This document shows, piece by piece, positions 47,701 to 59,700 of a stretch of 64,000 nt of DNA. This DNA comes from Stenopsyche tienmushanensis (lineage: Eukaryota; Arthropoda; Insecta; Trichoptera; Stenopsychidae): assembly GCA_008973525.1 (NCBI GenBank), contig WACJ01000193.1, positions 248,001 through 312,000 of the forward strand, written 5' to 3'. The notes under the pieces are model-generated. The model saw nothing but the letters and a program-made list of their open reading frames with translations. It did no database searches and was not told the DNA's origin. The number at the start of each line of letters is the position of its first letter. The first letter of the stretch is position 1. The translations under genes and the position numbers were made by a program.

Positions 47701-48615
47701 GGTAGAACTTGATTTTCTCAAAGCAACTGTAATATGTATTAATATTAAGCAGCGAATAACTATATGTTTGACTCTATTATTCAGCTATGAAACTGAATCA
47801 TTTTTGAGAAGGATAGTCACAGAGGTTAAAAAATGATTTTAATGCTAAATAATCTGAAAAAAAATTTAAAAGGTTGTCTATAAAATAGCATAAGTTTATT
47901 TTATGAATAAGTGTGAATTTGTAGTTTTTAATTGTGAAAAAAAGTATATTTATTTGCGCTTTACCTTATGCTTATCGTAAGATTGCAAAATTATGATGTT
48001 AGATTATTTTCTTAATATAAATATTAACTAATAATATGTATAGATATTTTAATAAAATATATTAAACTTTATATGATGAAATGTACCTTTTAAATTATTT
48101 CCTTTCCAGTATACATCTTGCTGATAATTTGTGAACAAAACTAGTGATATAATCTTCTAGTTAGATATTGTGAAACCACATTAGATGGTTCGAAAAATCG
48201 TTTTTTTTTAAATTCATAAATTATTAGTAAAACTATTCACGAATATATTTTGAAAGTTTCACAACAAAATTCTGATTTGTTTTGATGCCATGAGCACTAA
48301 AGTGAATGCCCGTCGATTTAGTTTCTTAGAGCTCTATTTTTTCAAACCGTTTTCTCTTAAAAATACTTTTTTTTTAATAATATTGTTAATATTATTGTTT
48401 AGTATATGTTTTTTATTGCAAGAATAGCGCAAAAAATAGTTAATAAAAATCGTATTATTTTGTTTAAACACTTCTCAAACATGTTTTCTTTTTTCAATTA
48501 AAAGTCTAGAAATTATATTGCTAACAAAATTGAAAATTTGTATTAATTTCAATTAAAAATTGTGATTTGCACATTGCATCAAAGCAATAAACTCTGATGG
48601 CAGCCCTCCATGAGA
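44730..48615. other. No gene seen; G+C-richer island at 46.6-47.3 kb
   Basis: The island at 46,620-47,300 includes two short plus frames (46,638-46,832; 46,834-47,073) that abut but share no splice signal or recognisable domain. The remainder, especially 47.4-48.6 kb, is very A+T-rich. Confidence 0.3.
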
Positions 48616-48616
48616 A

Positions 48617-49310
48617 GTAGGGCTTGTACAAAAACCGACATTCTTCAAAGCCGGTTTTCAGTTTTCGAACGAAACTGGTTTCCACCGGTTTTCAGTTTTA
48701 AGTTATATAGAATTAAAAAACTGATTTAAGACTATTCAAATGTTATTCAATATTAAATGCATTACACAGAATTGCATTACATTTAAACAGTATTGCATCT
48801 GTATAATAATCACCAAATTAAAAAAAAAAAAACAATAATTGGCACATGCAATCAAACATTTTTAAGCCAAATTTAAAATTATCAGAACAATCAATAATCA
48901 TAACAGAATATGTAGTTATTATTGCAAAAAAAAAAACTGCAATCAAAATATGTTATTATTTTTAGTTGTCGTTTGGAGAAGTTATTGCAACAAAAAAAAA
49001 TTAAAATTAATTCTAATTTATTCTGCTTGATTTATGAAAAATGATTTCAGAAAACATAATATATCAACTGATCTGTTTTTTTAATGACGATCTTATTTTT
49101 GGGACAATATTACCCTAAACGTCCATTCGCTGTGTATTGAAGTAGGGTGAATGTATTTTAAACATTCGAATTCTAATATTTTTCGTTCAAAGTTCTTAGA
49201 AAATAAAAATTTAAATTTATATTTAAAACCGGGTTTTCAGGGTCGAAAAACCAATTTTCGAATATCACAATTTTTGCCTAAATACCCGGGTTTTTAAAAC
49301 CGACAATAAC
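48617..49310. mobile_element. Possible decayed hAT-like element with CCGGTTTT motifs
   Basis: The left part reads TAGGGCTTGTACAAAAACCG and then repeats CCGGTTTTCAGTTTT twice (about 48,650 and 48,688). The right part has ACCGGGTTTTCAGGGTCG, then ACCCGGGTTTTTAAAACCGAC. Clusters of such CCGG/CCGGG-TTTT words at both ends of an A/T-rich interior are a feature of some hAT non-autonomous elements. The terminal inverted repeats and target duplication are not clear, so the limits are approximate. Confidence 0.35.
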
Positions 49311-52135
49311 TCGACTATTTCTGGCGGAAATTAATTTTTAAAAAAATCAGATGGACTTCAAGATATTAATAAGGCATTTTCAAAGTTTAAATAAATCCTA
49401 ATTATTCTTTCCTTGTTAAAAAAAATCACGAAAAACTGCCTCCTAAACTGGCAATATGATGCGCTACTTTAGCCAAAAAAATATTTCTATGGAATCATTA
49501 GGTGGATAGTTGCTTCTATATATGGCTATATAGTAGTAGTTCTATTTACAACTGCAATAAGTTAGCATTTAGCATATTAAATTGATAATTTTTGCGATGA
49601 AATAAATTGAAAATTGCAGTATTTGTATACGCTGATTCAAAGTCTACATCTTTCATCCTTATGTATAATGATTTCAATGCTCATAAATTGTATTTGAATT
49701 TATAGTAAAACATGAAAAAGATAAATTGAATAAATTAGGGATACCTTGGGTCCCGCATTAAATATTTTAAAATATAATTTGCTTGGGTGCGTTTTGGCAT
49801 ATTTTTAGACGTTTGAGTATCCCCAAAATATACCGTAAGGGTCGCAAAAGGATCGCTTCCCGTATTCCAGCAAAATAATTAATTTGTACACGGACGTCAT
49901 GACGTTAATTGAAAATGGTAATATTCTGCAAAATTTATTTGTTTCCGAATAAATATGGAGCCGAAATATTTTATAATTGTGATTTATTGGGCCTTACATA
50001 GAGTTCATAAGATATGCTGAGGTTTGCAAAAAGCATCTTTCTAATTGGTGGTTGAGATCATTTTAATTAAATACAATTTTTTTAAAGTTTTCATTCGTTT
50101 TATGTAACATTGAAATTCCCAAAGAGGATTCGAGCTGTCCATGGACAAAACGGTTGGAAAAAATGCTATATCAAAATTATTCTATGTCGCTGAACAGGAA
50201 AGCTTTCCACGAGCCACAAACGTATTACTGCACAGGGCCGATGTCCAGTGCATGCACAGCACTTTAATTAAAGCGCCCCTGGGGTACACAGTCACTAAAT
50301 ATTCATTTGTAATGCAACGGGAACACTTGTACTGAGTGGTGGACGTGGTTATTATGCACTACGGCGTTTTGCCCTGTTGGCTATTAAAGCATAATTGCGT
50401 TCGAGAATGCAGAAATCGCGATTTTGTGACAATCGAACATAATCACGATTAGCTAATTTGAGCGCCGCATGATTAATATTTATTAGAAAATATTAGTTTT
50501 GGTACAAAATTTCGCAACGTGATTCATTCAAAGACGATTCTAAAATTAAAGCTTACGTAAATGAGTTCGCAGTATAAACGACTTTGTTCGTGTGGGGGTG
50601 AGAAATGGTCAAAGTTTGTGACGTGCTGGATACATTTCAACATTTGAAATAACATTAAGCTGGACAATGCGACAAGTATAGAGCTATTTCAAAAATTTAA
50701 GTCGTAAAATGAACAACGACATTCTGAAGCGAAAACATGGCTTTTCCATAAAATTTCATAAAAATGGAATAATTAGATCATAGAGGGACTTTTGAATAAA
50801 CATATTTAGTTTTATCAATAAGTCATTATAATAAAATAAAACTTGATTATTTAACTTAAAATATTGCACATAATTAGCACAATAAACAATGGCTACAACT
50901 ATATATAACTATTTAAGCTTGTTTTTTTACGTGATTAATTTGCTTTGGACATGATACTTTATCATAGCATAATTATCATAATATCCAACTCCATATAGTG
51001 GGTGTGGATTTAGGACGATTTAAAGTTTTTGATACAAAATGAAAATCGTGATCAAGGAAATTAAAGTAATGTCTTAAGCATTTAAGAACAGTAATGCTTA
51101 GATATGTTTGCCAAAAAAATAATTTAGGATTGAGTCACGAATTTGAATTTAGTTTAAGGGTTGTTTTTAAAATAATATACTTCATGCAACAGCACTTTTG
51201 ACGTTAATTTCCTCCACGAAATGTTTTGTTTAAAATCTCTATTTTTAAAGTAAATAATTTTGTATTAATAGTATTAGAAGGTGATTTCAATAAATTTTTG
51301 CAAAAATATATTCCATAAATTTGAACCAAGATAAAGCCTTATTTCATCAATCGAATTTCGCCAATCATCATCATCATATGGCAGCCACAAATTGACGCAT
51401 GACGACCACAATGATTTCATCCGAGGGCAGTATTCGGATTATCGAGGGTCAAATGCGTCCCTTTTTTCTGGATAAAGACCGACGTAATTGAGAATCGCTC
51501 TGCTACGGGAAATGGGTGTATCCTCAATCAGGGGTGGATAGACGCAGCGGAATACCGAGAGAAATCCCGGTGGGCTAACAATTCCCAAATGCAATTTTGC
51601 TATGAAAATGCTTCTAAATCTTAAAATTACATCTTCAACTCGATTTTAAATCTAAACAAAAAAAGGAGCACATTCCATCCAAGCTAAATCGGATTTATAA
51701 GTATGAATTTATATCGTTCTAAATTATGTTTTATATGGTATATTAATGTAAATAAATTCACCTACAATAATTAATGTAAATTGAGTATAAATTTAGGGGT
51801 CAAACACAGATTATGTAACAAATTTTATTCATAAATTCAAATTTTAGAAGTCGCAGTAAATACTTAGATGATTAATAAAATTGGGTCAATTAGCTAAAAA
51901 ATATATCGGATCAGTAGCTAAAGATCCTACTATTCTCAACGAACATCTATCTTATCCTTTCAAATTTAAAATCGAGGAAATTCTCTTGTATTGAAATAAT
52001 GAGATATAGCTAACGATATATGTAAGTTATCTACACATTCGTGTTTGAATAATAGTCTTGTTTATTTAGTGTTTGCTATTGATTGATCAGATTCTTCAGT
52101 CTTGTGTATCTTTGTAATTAAATTCTGCACATTCC
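49311..52135. other. No gene seen; G+C-richer islands at 49.77-49.9, 50.1-50.6 and 51.35-51.6 kb
   Basis: The islands lack splice-bounded open frames. The 64-codon plus frame at 50,141-50,335 has no domain. The island at 51,360-51,600 has an evenly mixed base composition and could be a conserved noncoding element, which would need a cross-species comparison to show. Confidence 0.3.
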
Positions 52136-52139
52136 CGAA

Positions 52140-52760
52140 GAAAAACATTTTTTTATTGGGCACTCGACAGCGTTATTGGATCCAATGTTTTGGTCGGGGA
52201 TGAAAAAGTTTCTGATTAATAAATCCAGTCGGCTGTCTAATCGAAAGGTCTACGATGCCAATCAACGCCGGTCCATATATCTGTAAGGGCCGAAGATTGG
52301 CTGCGTATATGGGACGCTGCGAGGGGTGAGCTGCAACTTCTTCGACCGCCCCCGCGAGTGACCCCCCATTGATCGAAAAGCACGCATACCATTCTCACGC
52401 TAATTTATTACTGCAGAGGAATTTAAAAGCAACGCCCAAAGACTGAGAACTGTATCACAAGGAGTCGATCGTCACGCAAAGTTTGCATATACGATTTGCT
52501 CATTCAATTAGGGTCCGTTAATGTCGCGGGGTCAGAAAACAAACGACCCGATATCGAAGCAATTTGTGAGAGTTTTCAATTGTGTGTTACATTGTTATAG
52601 TCCAATTTATGTCGCTTTCCGATCAAACACGCTTCTTGAGGGTCGGGGGTGCCATTTTACGTTTCATTAGTTAATGTCTTTGGGGGCTCGAGAGCCTCCC
52701 GCCTCGGATTTGTAGCTCGAATATTTTTATTGGCCATTAAAACTTCGCTTATTATACAAA
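52140..52760. other. G+C-rich island with overlapping short open frames on both strands
   Basis: The densest part (52,230-52,400) is open on both strands. On the plus strand an ATG at 52,255 gives 23 codons (MPINAGPYICKGRRLAAYMG, then RCE) to a good donor, GG followed by GTGAGC, at 52,326. On the minus strand a frame from about 52,375 to 52,185 is open for more than 60 codons, and another gives MGGHSRGRSKKLQL and continues. Codings on both strands cannot all be real. A first coding exon on the plus strand, a minus exon, or a noncoding regulatory island are all possible. Confidence 0.25.
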
Positions 52761-52777
52761 TTTCCACTTTAAATATA

Positions 52778-52850
52778 CAGTCGTAGTGGTAGTGGCTCCA
52801 TTACTCGTAGAGTGCTTAAACGATGTACCTTTCTGAGTCGCTCGAATAGT
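52778..52850 (+). repeat. Relative of the 16.4-kb dispersed repeat
   Basis: It starts TACAGTCGTAGTGG and carries, in order, GTAGAGTGCTTAAACG, TACCTTTCTGAGTC and GCTCGAATAG. Equivalent words occur in the same order at 16,403-16,535. Similarity is patchy. Confidence 0.35.
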
Positions 52851-52859
52851 TTTTTTTAC

Positions 52860-55330
52860 TTTTATGGACTAATTTAGCACCTGGGAAAAACAGTGGTCAT
52901 TAAGCAAAGAACGAGTTATATTCAAAAAGCAAAGCATTAGTTTGGCCCTATTTTCGTTTGAAATATTAATTAATAAGCTGTCCTAACAAGGGTGTCTTAT
53001 TATACTTCAAAAACTGACATAATTGCTTGTTTGACTTTCGTCGAAATTCACATCAATGAAGTTATGTAACGACCATTGAATACTAAATTATTCACATTTA
53101 ATCCATTAACGAGTGTAACATTTCCACGACAGACACTTTTATTTGAAAAATAATACCTAGAATCAATAATTATTTGCGTAAACGATATTGTGACATATAT
53201 TGATAATTCACTCATTAAAAACGGACATGACCATACGGTAACAATGAAAGTCAATGTTAAAATATCCATCCAAAAATCATTAATATCAATATATTTAACT
53301 TAAATTAAATTCTTAAAGGGTTAAACTTTCACATAAGCTGAAAATAATTTTAATGATCAATTTATTAATCTTGAAAATTTAACCCTTCTGAAATATTATA
53401 TTTCATATATCAAACATTAATTAAATCAATGAATTATGGGTATTAAAATAAAATTAATGATTTGCTGCGAGCCTTCTGGATTGTGTAATTTTAAGGACTC
53501 AATGAACGCTTTGAATTTATATCGCTTTTATAGACGGAATTCACAAAAATCTGATATTTGAACATGTATTTAATATTTTTTGGATGGTACCCATTGGTTT
53601 CCACCCCCTCAATATTTATAAAGCAATATTTCACAAAGCGAGGGGGGTTTTGGGAAGCGGAGCTCCGTTCAAACAACCTTGGGTTTTATCTCCCGAAATT
53701 AATGCACGGACGTTCTATCGAATTTTATATAAACGTTGATACTTGTGTTCCGTGTATTAATTTGAAAGGCAGCATTTAAGAAATTTTATGGATTAATAAA
53801 AAGCTATTTATATTTAAATTACGCAAATTATTACGCTAGGCGATGAAGGCACGAAAATATAACACCCCCGATTTAGGGGTCGCGTCTCATTAATCAAGGA
53901 TGCTGGGAGGGACGATTTAATGTGGGCCCTGTTATTTTGCGATATCCCTTTGCATGAATAATAAGCGTATCTTGACTGGCGACATGCATTGTTTTATAAG
54001 CCTAAATTGGACGCCAATTTTGGTTTGGCTTTATTAAAAATTAATTTTAGCCGTCGTCGCTAAATACATAATGCTTTTCTTGACAGAAGGAGCATTGAAA
54101 TCTGTTTTTCTGTTCAATTATTCAGGAATGATATGAAACAAAAGGTACGTCAAAGGTCAAGGCTCTAAATTTGCATACCCACGAAAATATTAAATTAATT
54201 TAAAAGCTCCTCTTTCGATCTACATGCGTGACATAATGATGAAGGGTATTATTTATTACACTCTACTAAATGTATACATTTAAAATCCTGAAATTTTGCG
54301 CTTTTAAAATAATTTATATACGTCGACTGTGTGTCCATATGGTCACATTTGTATATAAACACACAAAATAACGATTAAAAATTAAGTGCTCATTAATTCG
54401 AATCGTTAATATGTACATAAAATTTTATTATGTTGTTAAAATTCAGTTCGAGAAAATACATACATTTTCCAGGTAAACATTTTCGTGGAACAATTTCAAA
54501 ATAATTTATCATGTACGTGTCTTTATTTGCTTTTGGTGATAGTTTCCGTGACTATATCTCATGAATTACTTCCAAATACACTTGTATCACCGAAATATGA
54601 CAAATAATTTTTGTATTCAGGTGGAAATAGGATAGATGAAGTGATAATTCAACAATGATGTTTACCGTTATCATATGGTCACGCTCGTCTCTATGGAGTT
54701 AAGTGGAAATGATTGAAAATATTTTAATATAACTTACTGCTTTTCTTTAGATCCATTTTTTACAACATCTCTAATTTTTTTTGTTAAGTTATGACATTTA
54801 TTAATCATCTCTGTATTTAAATTTTCAGCTTCAGATATTTAGGCTAAACATATATGGAGATGATCGATCAGAAATATTAATACTTTTAATGTATAAGTAA
54901 TTAACACATTTATCATTATTTTGGATTGTTGCAAATCTAGTCACCACCTTGCATGACTTAAGAAATCACCACATCAACATAATTTTCAGATTTAGGGTAT
55001 CAGAGTTGACGTGGATCGTGAAGATCGATAGTACGATAAAACTTTGATCCATGATCTGGATATAAATTTGTATTAAAAATCTAGGATATGATCCACTTTA
55101 AAAATATTTGATCGCTCATGTCTTATATAATAATTGCAAAATATACTACTTTTCATAAAGATAGATCAAAAAAATAGAGTTTAAGAAAGCTTGTTACACG
55201 AGGCAGATATCACCAGTGTAAGATTGTGGACCCGGGGTGATAAGTGACTGGAAAAAATGATTTTTTTTATGATTGGGAGATTAAATAAACTTCGATATTT
55301 TAAAGGAAATCTAATGAAATATCTTCCCTT
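52860..55330. other. No gene seen
   Basis: The stretch is mostly A+T-rich with moderate islands at 53,560-53,990. An inverted pair AAAGGGTTAAA (53,316) and TTTAACCCTT (53,389) flanks an A/T spacer, but the orientation is outward, the reverse of a piggyBac-type element. A 12-bp word, TATGGTCACGCT or TGTGGTCACGCT, at 54,673 recurs near 62,798. Confidence 0.3.
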
Positions 55331-55339
55331 CAGTTATTA

Positions 55340-55985
55340 TAGGCGGAAAGGGGCGTGGATGGACAGGAAGATTTTTAAAGATTCAAATAGAAATGGGTTC
55401 AAAAAGTGCAAGATTTACAATAAATAAGGATTTGCTGCAGAAGGCAGTATTGTTATTAGATAATGCTCCTTTTTATCCGAATTTCTAAATTTTTTGCCCC
55501 CTAATGTGACATCTTTGATCCATCTCTTGGACCAAGGCATTATAGCATCAATGAAACGTCTTTATCGTCACAGTCTTCTGAAAACTCTTGCTTAGGAAGA
55601 TGACAACTTGATTCTGGGAAAAAATATGATATATTTACAAAAACTATGAAATATGTGGATAGGGAAAACATCGAGGAGTGGCTCGATCTTGATTTAAATG
55701 ATTCAGGTTTTGAATATATGGATGATGCTGATATCGGTTCTTTAGTTTCTCAAGAGGAAGAAAATGAGAGTGACAATCACATCAAAAAGATACGAAGGGA
55801 TACATTATGTTGAAATATTACTAAATAACACTGAACAAAGAGGATTTGAATATAATCATATAATATAGATTTTCTTTAATATACTTGTATGTTTTTATTT
55901 ATTTTGGAAACACTTAGTACATCCGTGTTTTCCAGTAGTTCATGCCCTTTCTACTCAACATTTTCGGATAATCGAGAGTATACTG
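55340..55985 (+). mobile_element. 3' half of a pogo/Tigger-like transposon with transposase remnant
   Basis: Plus-strand frames, interrupted by frameshifts, give a run of family hallmarks. KAVLLLDNAPFYP (about 55,442) is the second catalytic aspartate segment. PPNVTSLIHLLDQGIIASMK and RLYRHSLLKTL follow (about 55,498-55,590). After a frame change come EEWLDLDLNDSGFEYMDDAD and an IGSLVSQEEENESD acidic tail (about 55,675-55,780). The end, at 55,985, is in inverse CAGTATACTCTCGATTATCC, followed by TA. It is the same family as the fragment at 1-399, which shows the same acidic tail and terminus. Stops and frame changes show it is inactive. The 5' end and the first catalytic aspartate region were not found. 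Confidence 0.75.
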
Positions 55986-55989
55986 TATT

Positions 55990-56742
55990 TATATATGGAG
56001 AGCTTTGAATGTAAATCACTATGATTATGCAATATTATATTCATCTGAAAATTTAGCGTTTCGTATAAAATTATATTGAAATTCATACAATTAAATATTG
56101 CAACATAACAATCGACTATAGTTCTATTGCATATAATATTTTAATTATGGAATATTTTATTAATAAATTATTGAAGTGGGCGTTTTATAACATACAAATA
56201 CATTCATCTGAAGCAGATGTTGCAGCACACGCTGTAGTAATTCATGTGCAAAAGTGCACAGATGTTTCAGATGCTGAAACTATATTTTTCACACGATATA
56301 CGTGCTCTATTAAGTTAAAATTAATTTGCGAAAATTTCAACGTAAATGTGCTTTTTGTTGTGTTCAAGTGCTCTTTTAAATGCTTGACATTTAATTGCGA
56401 AATTCAAAAACGTAGAAACGTCTTGAAATTTTCCATTTCAATTAATGTAAAAATTGAAATGAGCGACAAAGACCCTCGGAGGCTCTTCAGAAGAATCTCA
56501 TCGAGCTTTGATGTGTTTGAGCGCTAGCTGTAAATTAAAATCGTCGCCGAAACCTTTGTCTTTAAATGTCAAAAGCTCAAAGATATATACGGCGCACTCA
56601 GCCGTGGCAATATCGTTTTTGGATTTTTGACCTTTCGCCGTGGCTTATTATCGCTCTTCAACCCCCGAGGGTTAACTTTTATCGAAGAAGAATTAACCTG
56701 TTAACGCATAAAGCTCGCCTCGAAAGCACGATTCACAATGAC
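55990..56742. other. No gene called; 126-codon plus frame at 56,147-56,527 noted
   Basis: The frame starts MEYFINKLLKWAFYN and ends FRRISSSFDVFER. It is moderately long for this A+T-rich DNA, but I find no splice context, domain or repeat, and no initiation context beyond the ATG. It lies in a G+C-richer stretch (56,150-57,080). Treated as unsupported. Confidence 0.25.
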
Positions 56743-56759
56743 CCGGGTTCGAATCCCGG
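56743..56759 (+). other. Isolated tRNA T-arm-like sequence
   Basis: CCGGG, loop TTCGAAT, CCCGG: a perfect 5-bp stem and 7-nt loop with the pol III box B consensus GGTTCGAATCC. No matching acceptor stem, D-arm or box A lies about 50 nt upstream, so this is not a complete tRNA gene. It may be a tRNA or SINE remnant. Confidence 0.4.
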
Positions 56760-59700
56760 CAGATGACGTCAATGTTGATTATTGCAGACGTGCGTGTTGA
56801 GCTTGAAGACCGAAATTCCTCACGCCCAGCGTTTTGTGTTTGTAAAAATCACCATTGTTACCATTTGCACCTCTGCGGCCTATATATTAACACGATACGA
56901 TCACAGTTTGACCTGGCTCAGGTTCTATGTCAGCGATTTGAAGGAAATGTTGCATAAATAATTAGAAATGGCGATCTCTCATGTGCGATTAGATTCCCAA
57001 TATATTATCGAACCGCATTAACGCCCTATAATGGCCGAATAATCGCGGGTACCCCTTTATTAAGCAGTATTTAAAATCGAACAGGGAGTCCTATTATAAG
57101 GACATTAGGATATTCAAAACGCTTTTAAGCAGCAAGCTGTGGACTTAAGCCTGGTTAATGGATCAGAAATAACAAGCTCGTTAAGCAATAGGACAAAAGT
57201 TTCCAAATTGAGGTAATCTCATCCGTAAAAGTTCTTAATATCCACCCAATGTTTCCTTTAATTTAGAAACGAGTCATCATTATCCTATAAAATTTTCATT
57301 CTGTAATATTATTAACGCAGCATAAATTTACATTTTGTTGTAATGCTAAATATTAACGTCGATGAATCTGCCCCCATACCTAAAGAGGGTGGAGCGGACT
57401 CCAGTGACACATATCTACATGGAATCATTTTTAAAACGATGTTAATATGATACTAATTGCTATGAACACTATTTTTTACAAATCTATTTATGCGTTAACG
57501 TTTTTTATCTAATATTTCATAATAAAATAATTGATATTTAATTCGATTTCTCATTCTTTTTTTGCAAACGCTGGCTAATTCATCCATGGCGGCAACAATT
57601 AATGAATTTTATTTTTTTGAGCGTTCCAACAGACATAAGAATACAACAAACGATGCAATTTTTGGAGCAGATATTATTTAAAGCAGTTTTGAGAGTTTTT
57701 TCTTCTCTTTTTCATGTTATAATAATTTCTTGAATCTGAATAAATAATTTTATTTTGCTAGCTGAATAGATACAATTGTTGATATGAATTTTCCTATTAT
57801 GTCTCCAGCATCCGACGTGTTCTGTAACCCTAATCTTGAAAATTCTAGCCACATGTCCTATTCACATTCTTGACATGTAATTTTGAAACGTCCTTAAGTT
57901 TGTAATGTTCTTTGTCTGTTAGCATAACTTGAGATTTTAAACAGACAACGCAATTCCATTTTCGGATAGTAATAATTATATGAAAAATACTTTAAATTTC
58001 TTATGTACTAAAGAGCAAATTAAACTATAACGTGCAAACTGTATGTATTAATAACTCGCCAGTCTTTCCCCATTTTTCCTTGTTTATTACAACCAGAAAG
58101 CAGGCTAAATCTGTATAAAAATACTAGACCGAGAATATAAACGCTTTTTGGTCAGGTTATCTATTTTTTCATAGTCCGGATTAAAGTAAGAACTATTTAT
58201 AATAAGAATCAAGGAACTACTCCACTATTCCTTATTAACTACACTTAACACTATGACTTAATAATTTATTTATAAATTTGATACCACAAGTCTTACGAAG
58301 TTGATGATGAAATACGCTATAAATATAAATAACCGTGATAAAAGGGGGCTTTAAAATGTGTCAATTATTCATAAATAAAATTTCGATAAACATTTTTGGC
58401 GGAAATAAGATTCGATTTCGATTAGTTCGGTGTGACTTTTTTGACATAATATTTTTGCCGTGTTCCCTAATTCGGTAGGATTGCGTGAGAAAAATGCGAA
58501 ACTGAAATTTTTGCATGGAGATTTTTTCGAGAGATTTCAGCTTTTTTCTAATAGTTTCATGCATTCGAAAAATGTATAATATTCAAGCTTGAACCGCATA
58601 TTTTTTTTGGGCGTGCTATTTTCGGAAGCCTTCGGAAAGTTTATCAACGTAATTAGCCAGAAGCTTTAATGGAGGTGTAACAGAGCTTATTTTATATAAG
58701 CTCTTTTATAAACTGAAAGCCTAATGAATTTGCCCTTATTAATGGCTTTAATTTTAAATTTACTTTCGACGATCAATTATTCAGCGCGGAAGATTGATAA
58801 GCGACCAATGCGACAAAATAAAATAATTAGCCCATTGTATTAATACATGTTGGATGTCTTCGGGTATCATATTAATTGGTATCGGGTTGCTTCATTAATA
58901 TAATGCGAGAGCTTAATTTAATTTGTAAAATGATACGCAGTACAGAGTACATCGATTAAGGGATGAGTGGTGTTAATTTGTCGAAATTTGCCATAAAATA
59001 TGGTATTTCGCCATGGTGAAAATTGGAGCATAAGAAAATGGTTTCGAACAACGGAGCTTTCGATGTGCCATAATATCGCCACGAGGCACTGTAATCAAGA
59101 CTATTTTATATTCACAAAGGTCAAACCCCTAGGCAAAAAATGTACACAACAACAATCACCCCCTGAGGGGTTGTAACTACCCCAATCAAGTTTTCTAACA
59201 CAGATCGTGCAATACTACATTGCTATATTGACACCGCTCACAATGTAAAATATGGCATGAAATCGTCCAAATTTATAATTTCATTATTAAACAATGCAAA
59301 GTAAACACACATTAAACAATATTTTGCTTCCTTATTCCGGGTCTATTATATTCGAGCTTTCAACTGAGGACAATAAGAGAGGCGGACCTAAGTGTTCTAG
59401 GTTTAAATTTGTTCATTAATCCCTTAACAATGGGTCCGGTTTAAATTTCTATGTGTTTGCTAAGCTGGGGTCAAAAGCTTGATGGACTTTTTTGTGGTGC
59501 TAAGAGTCCCGAAATTAATCATTTATAAAGATTCGCCCGCAAAAAGATATCATTTTTACATTAAACATAACATACTTTTTGTCATATGTGTTCTGTGGGA
59601 ACGCTACTCAAAATAGAATGCTTATAATATTTTATTGCTAAACTTCTATATTAAAGCATTTAATTTATAAAATATTGGGGATTAAAATTTGATCTTATGT

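Noticed and set aside
53316..53398. Inverted AAGGGTTAA / TTAACCCTT pair as a piggyBac-like MITE
   Set aside because: The orientation is outward: the TTAA lies inside rather than outside the CCC ends, so it cannot be an element bounded by these ends.
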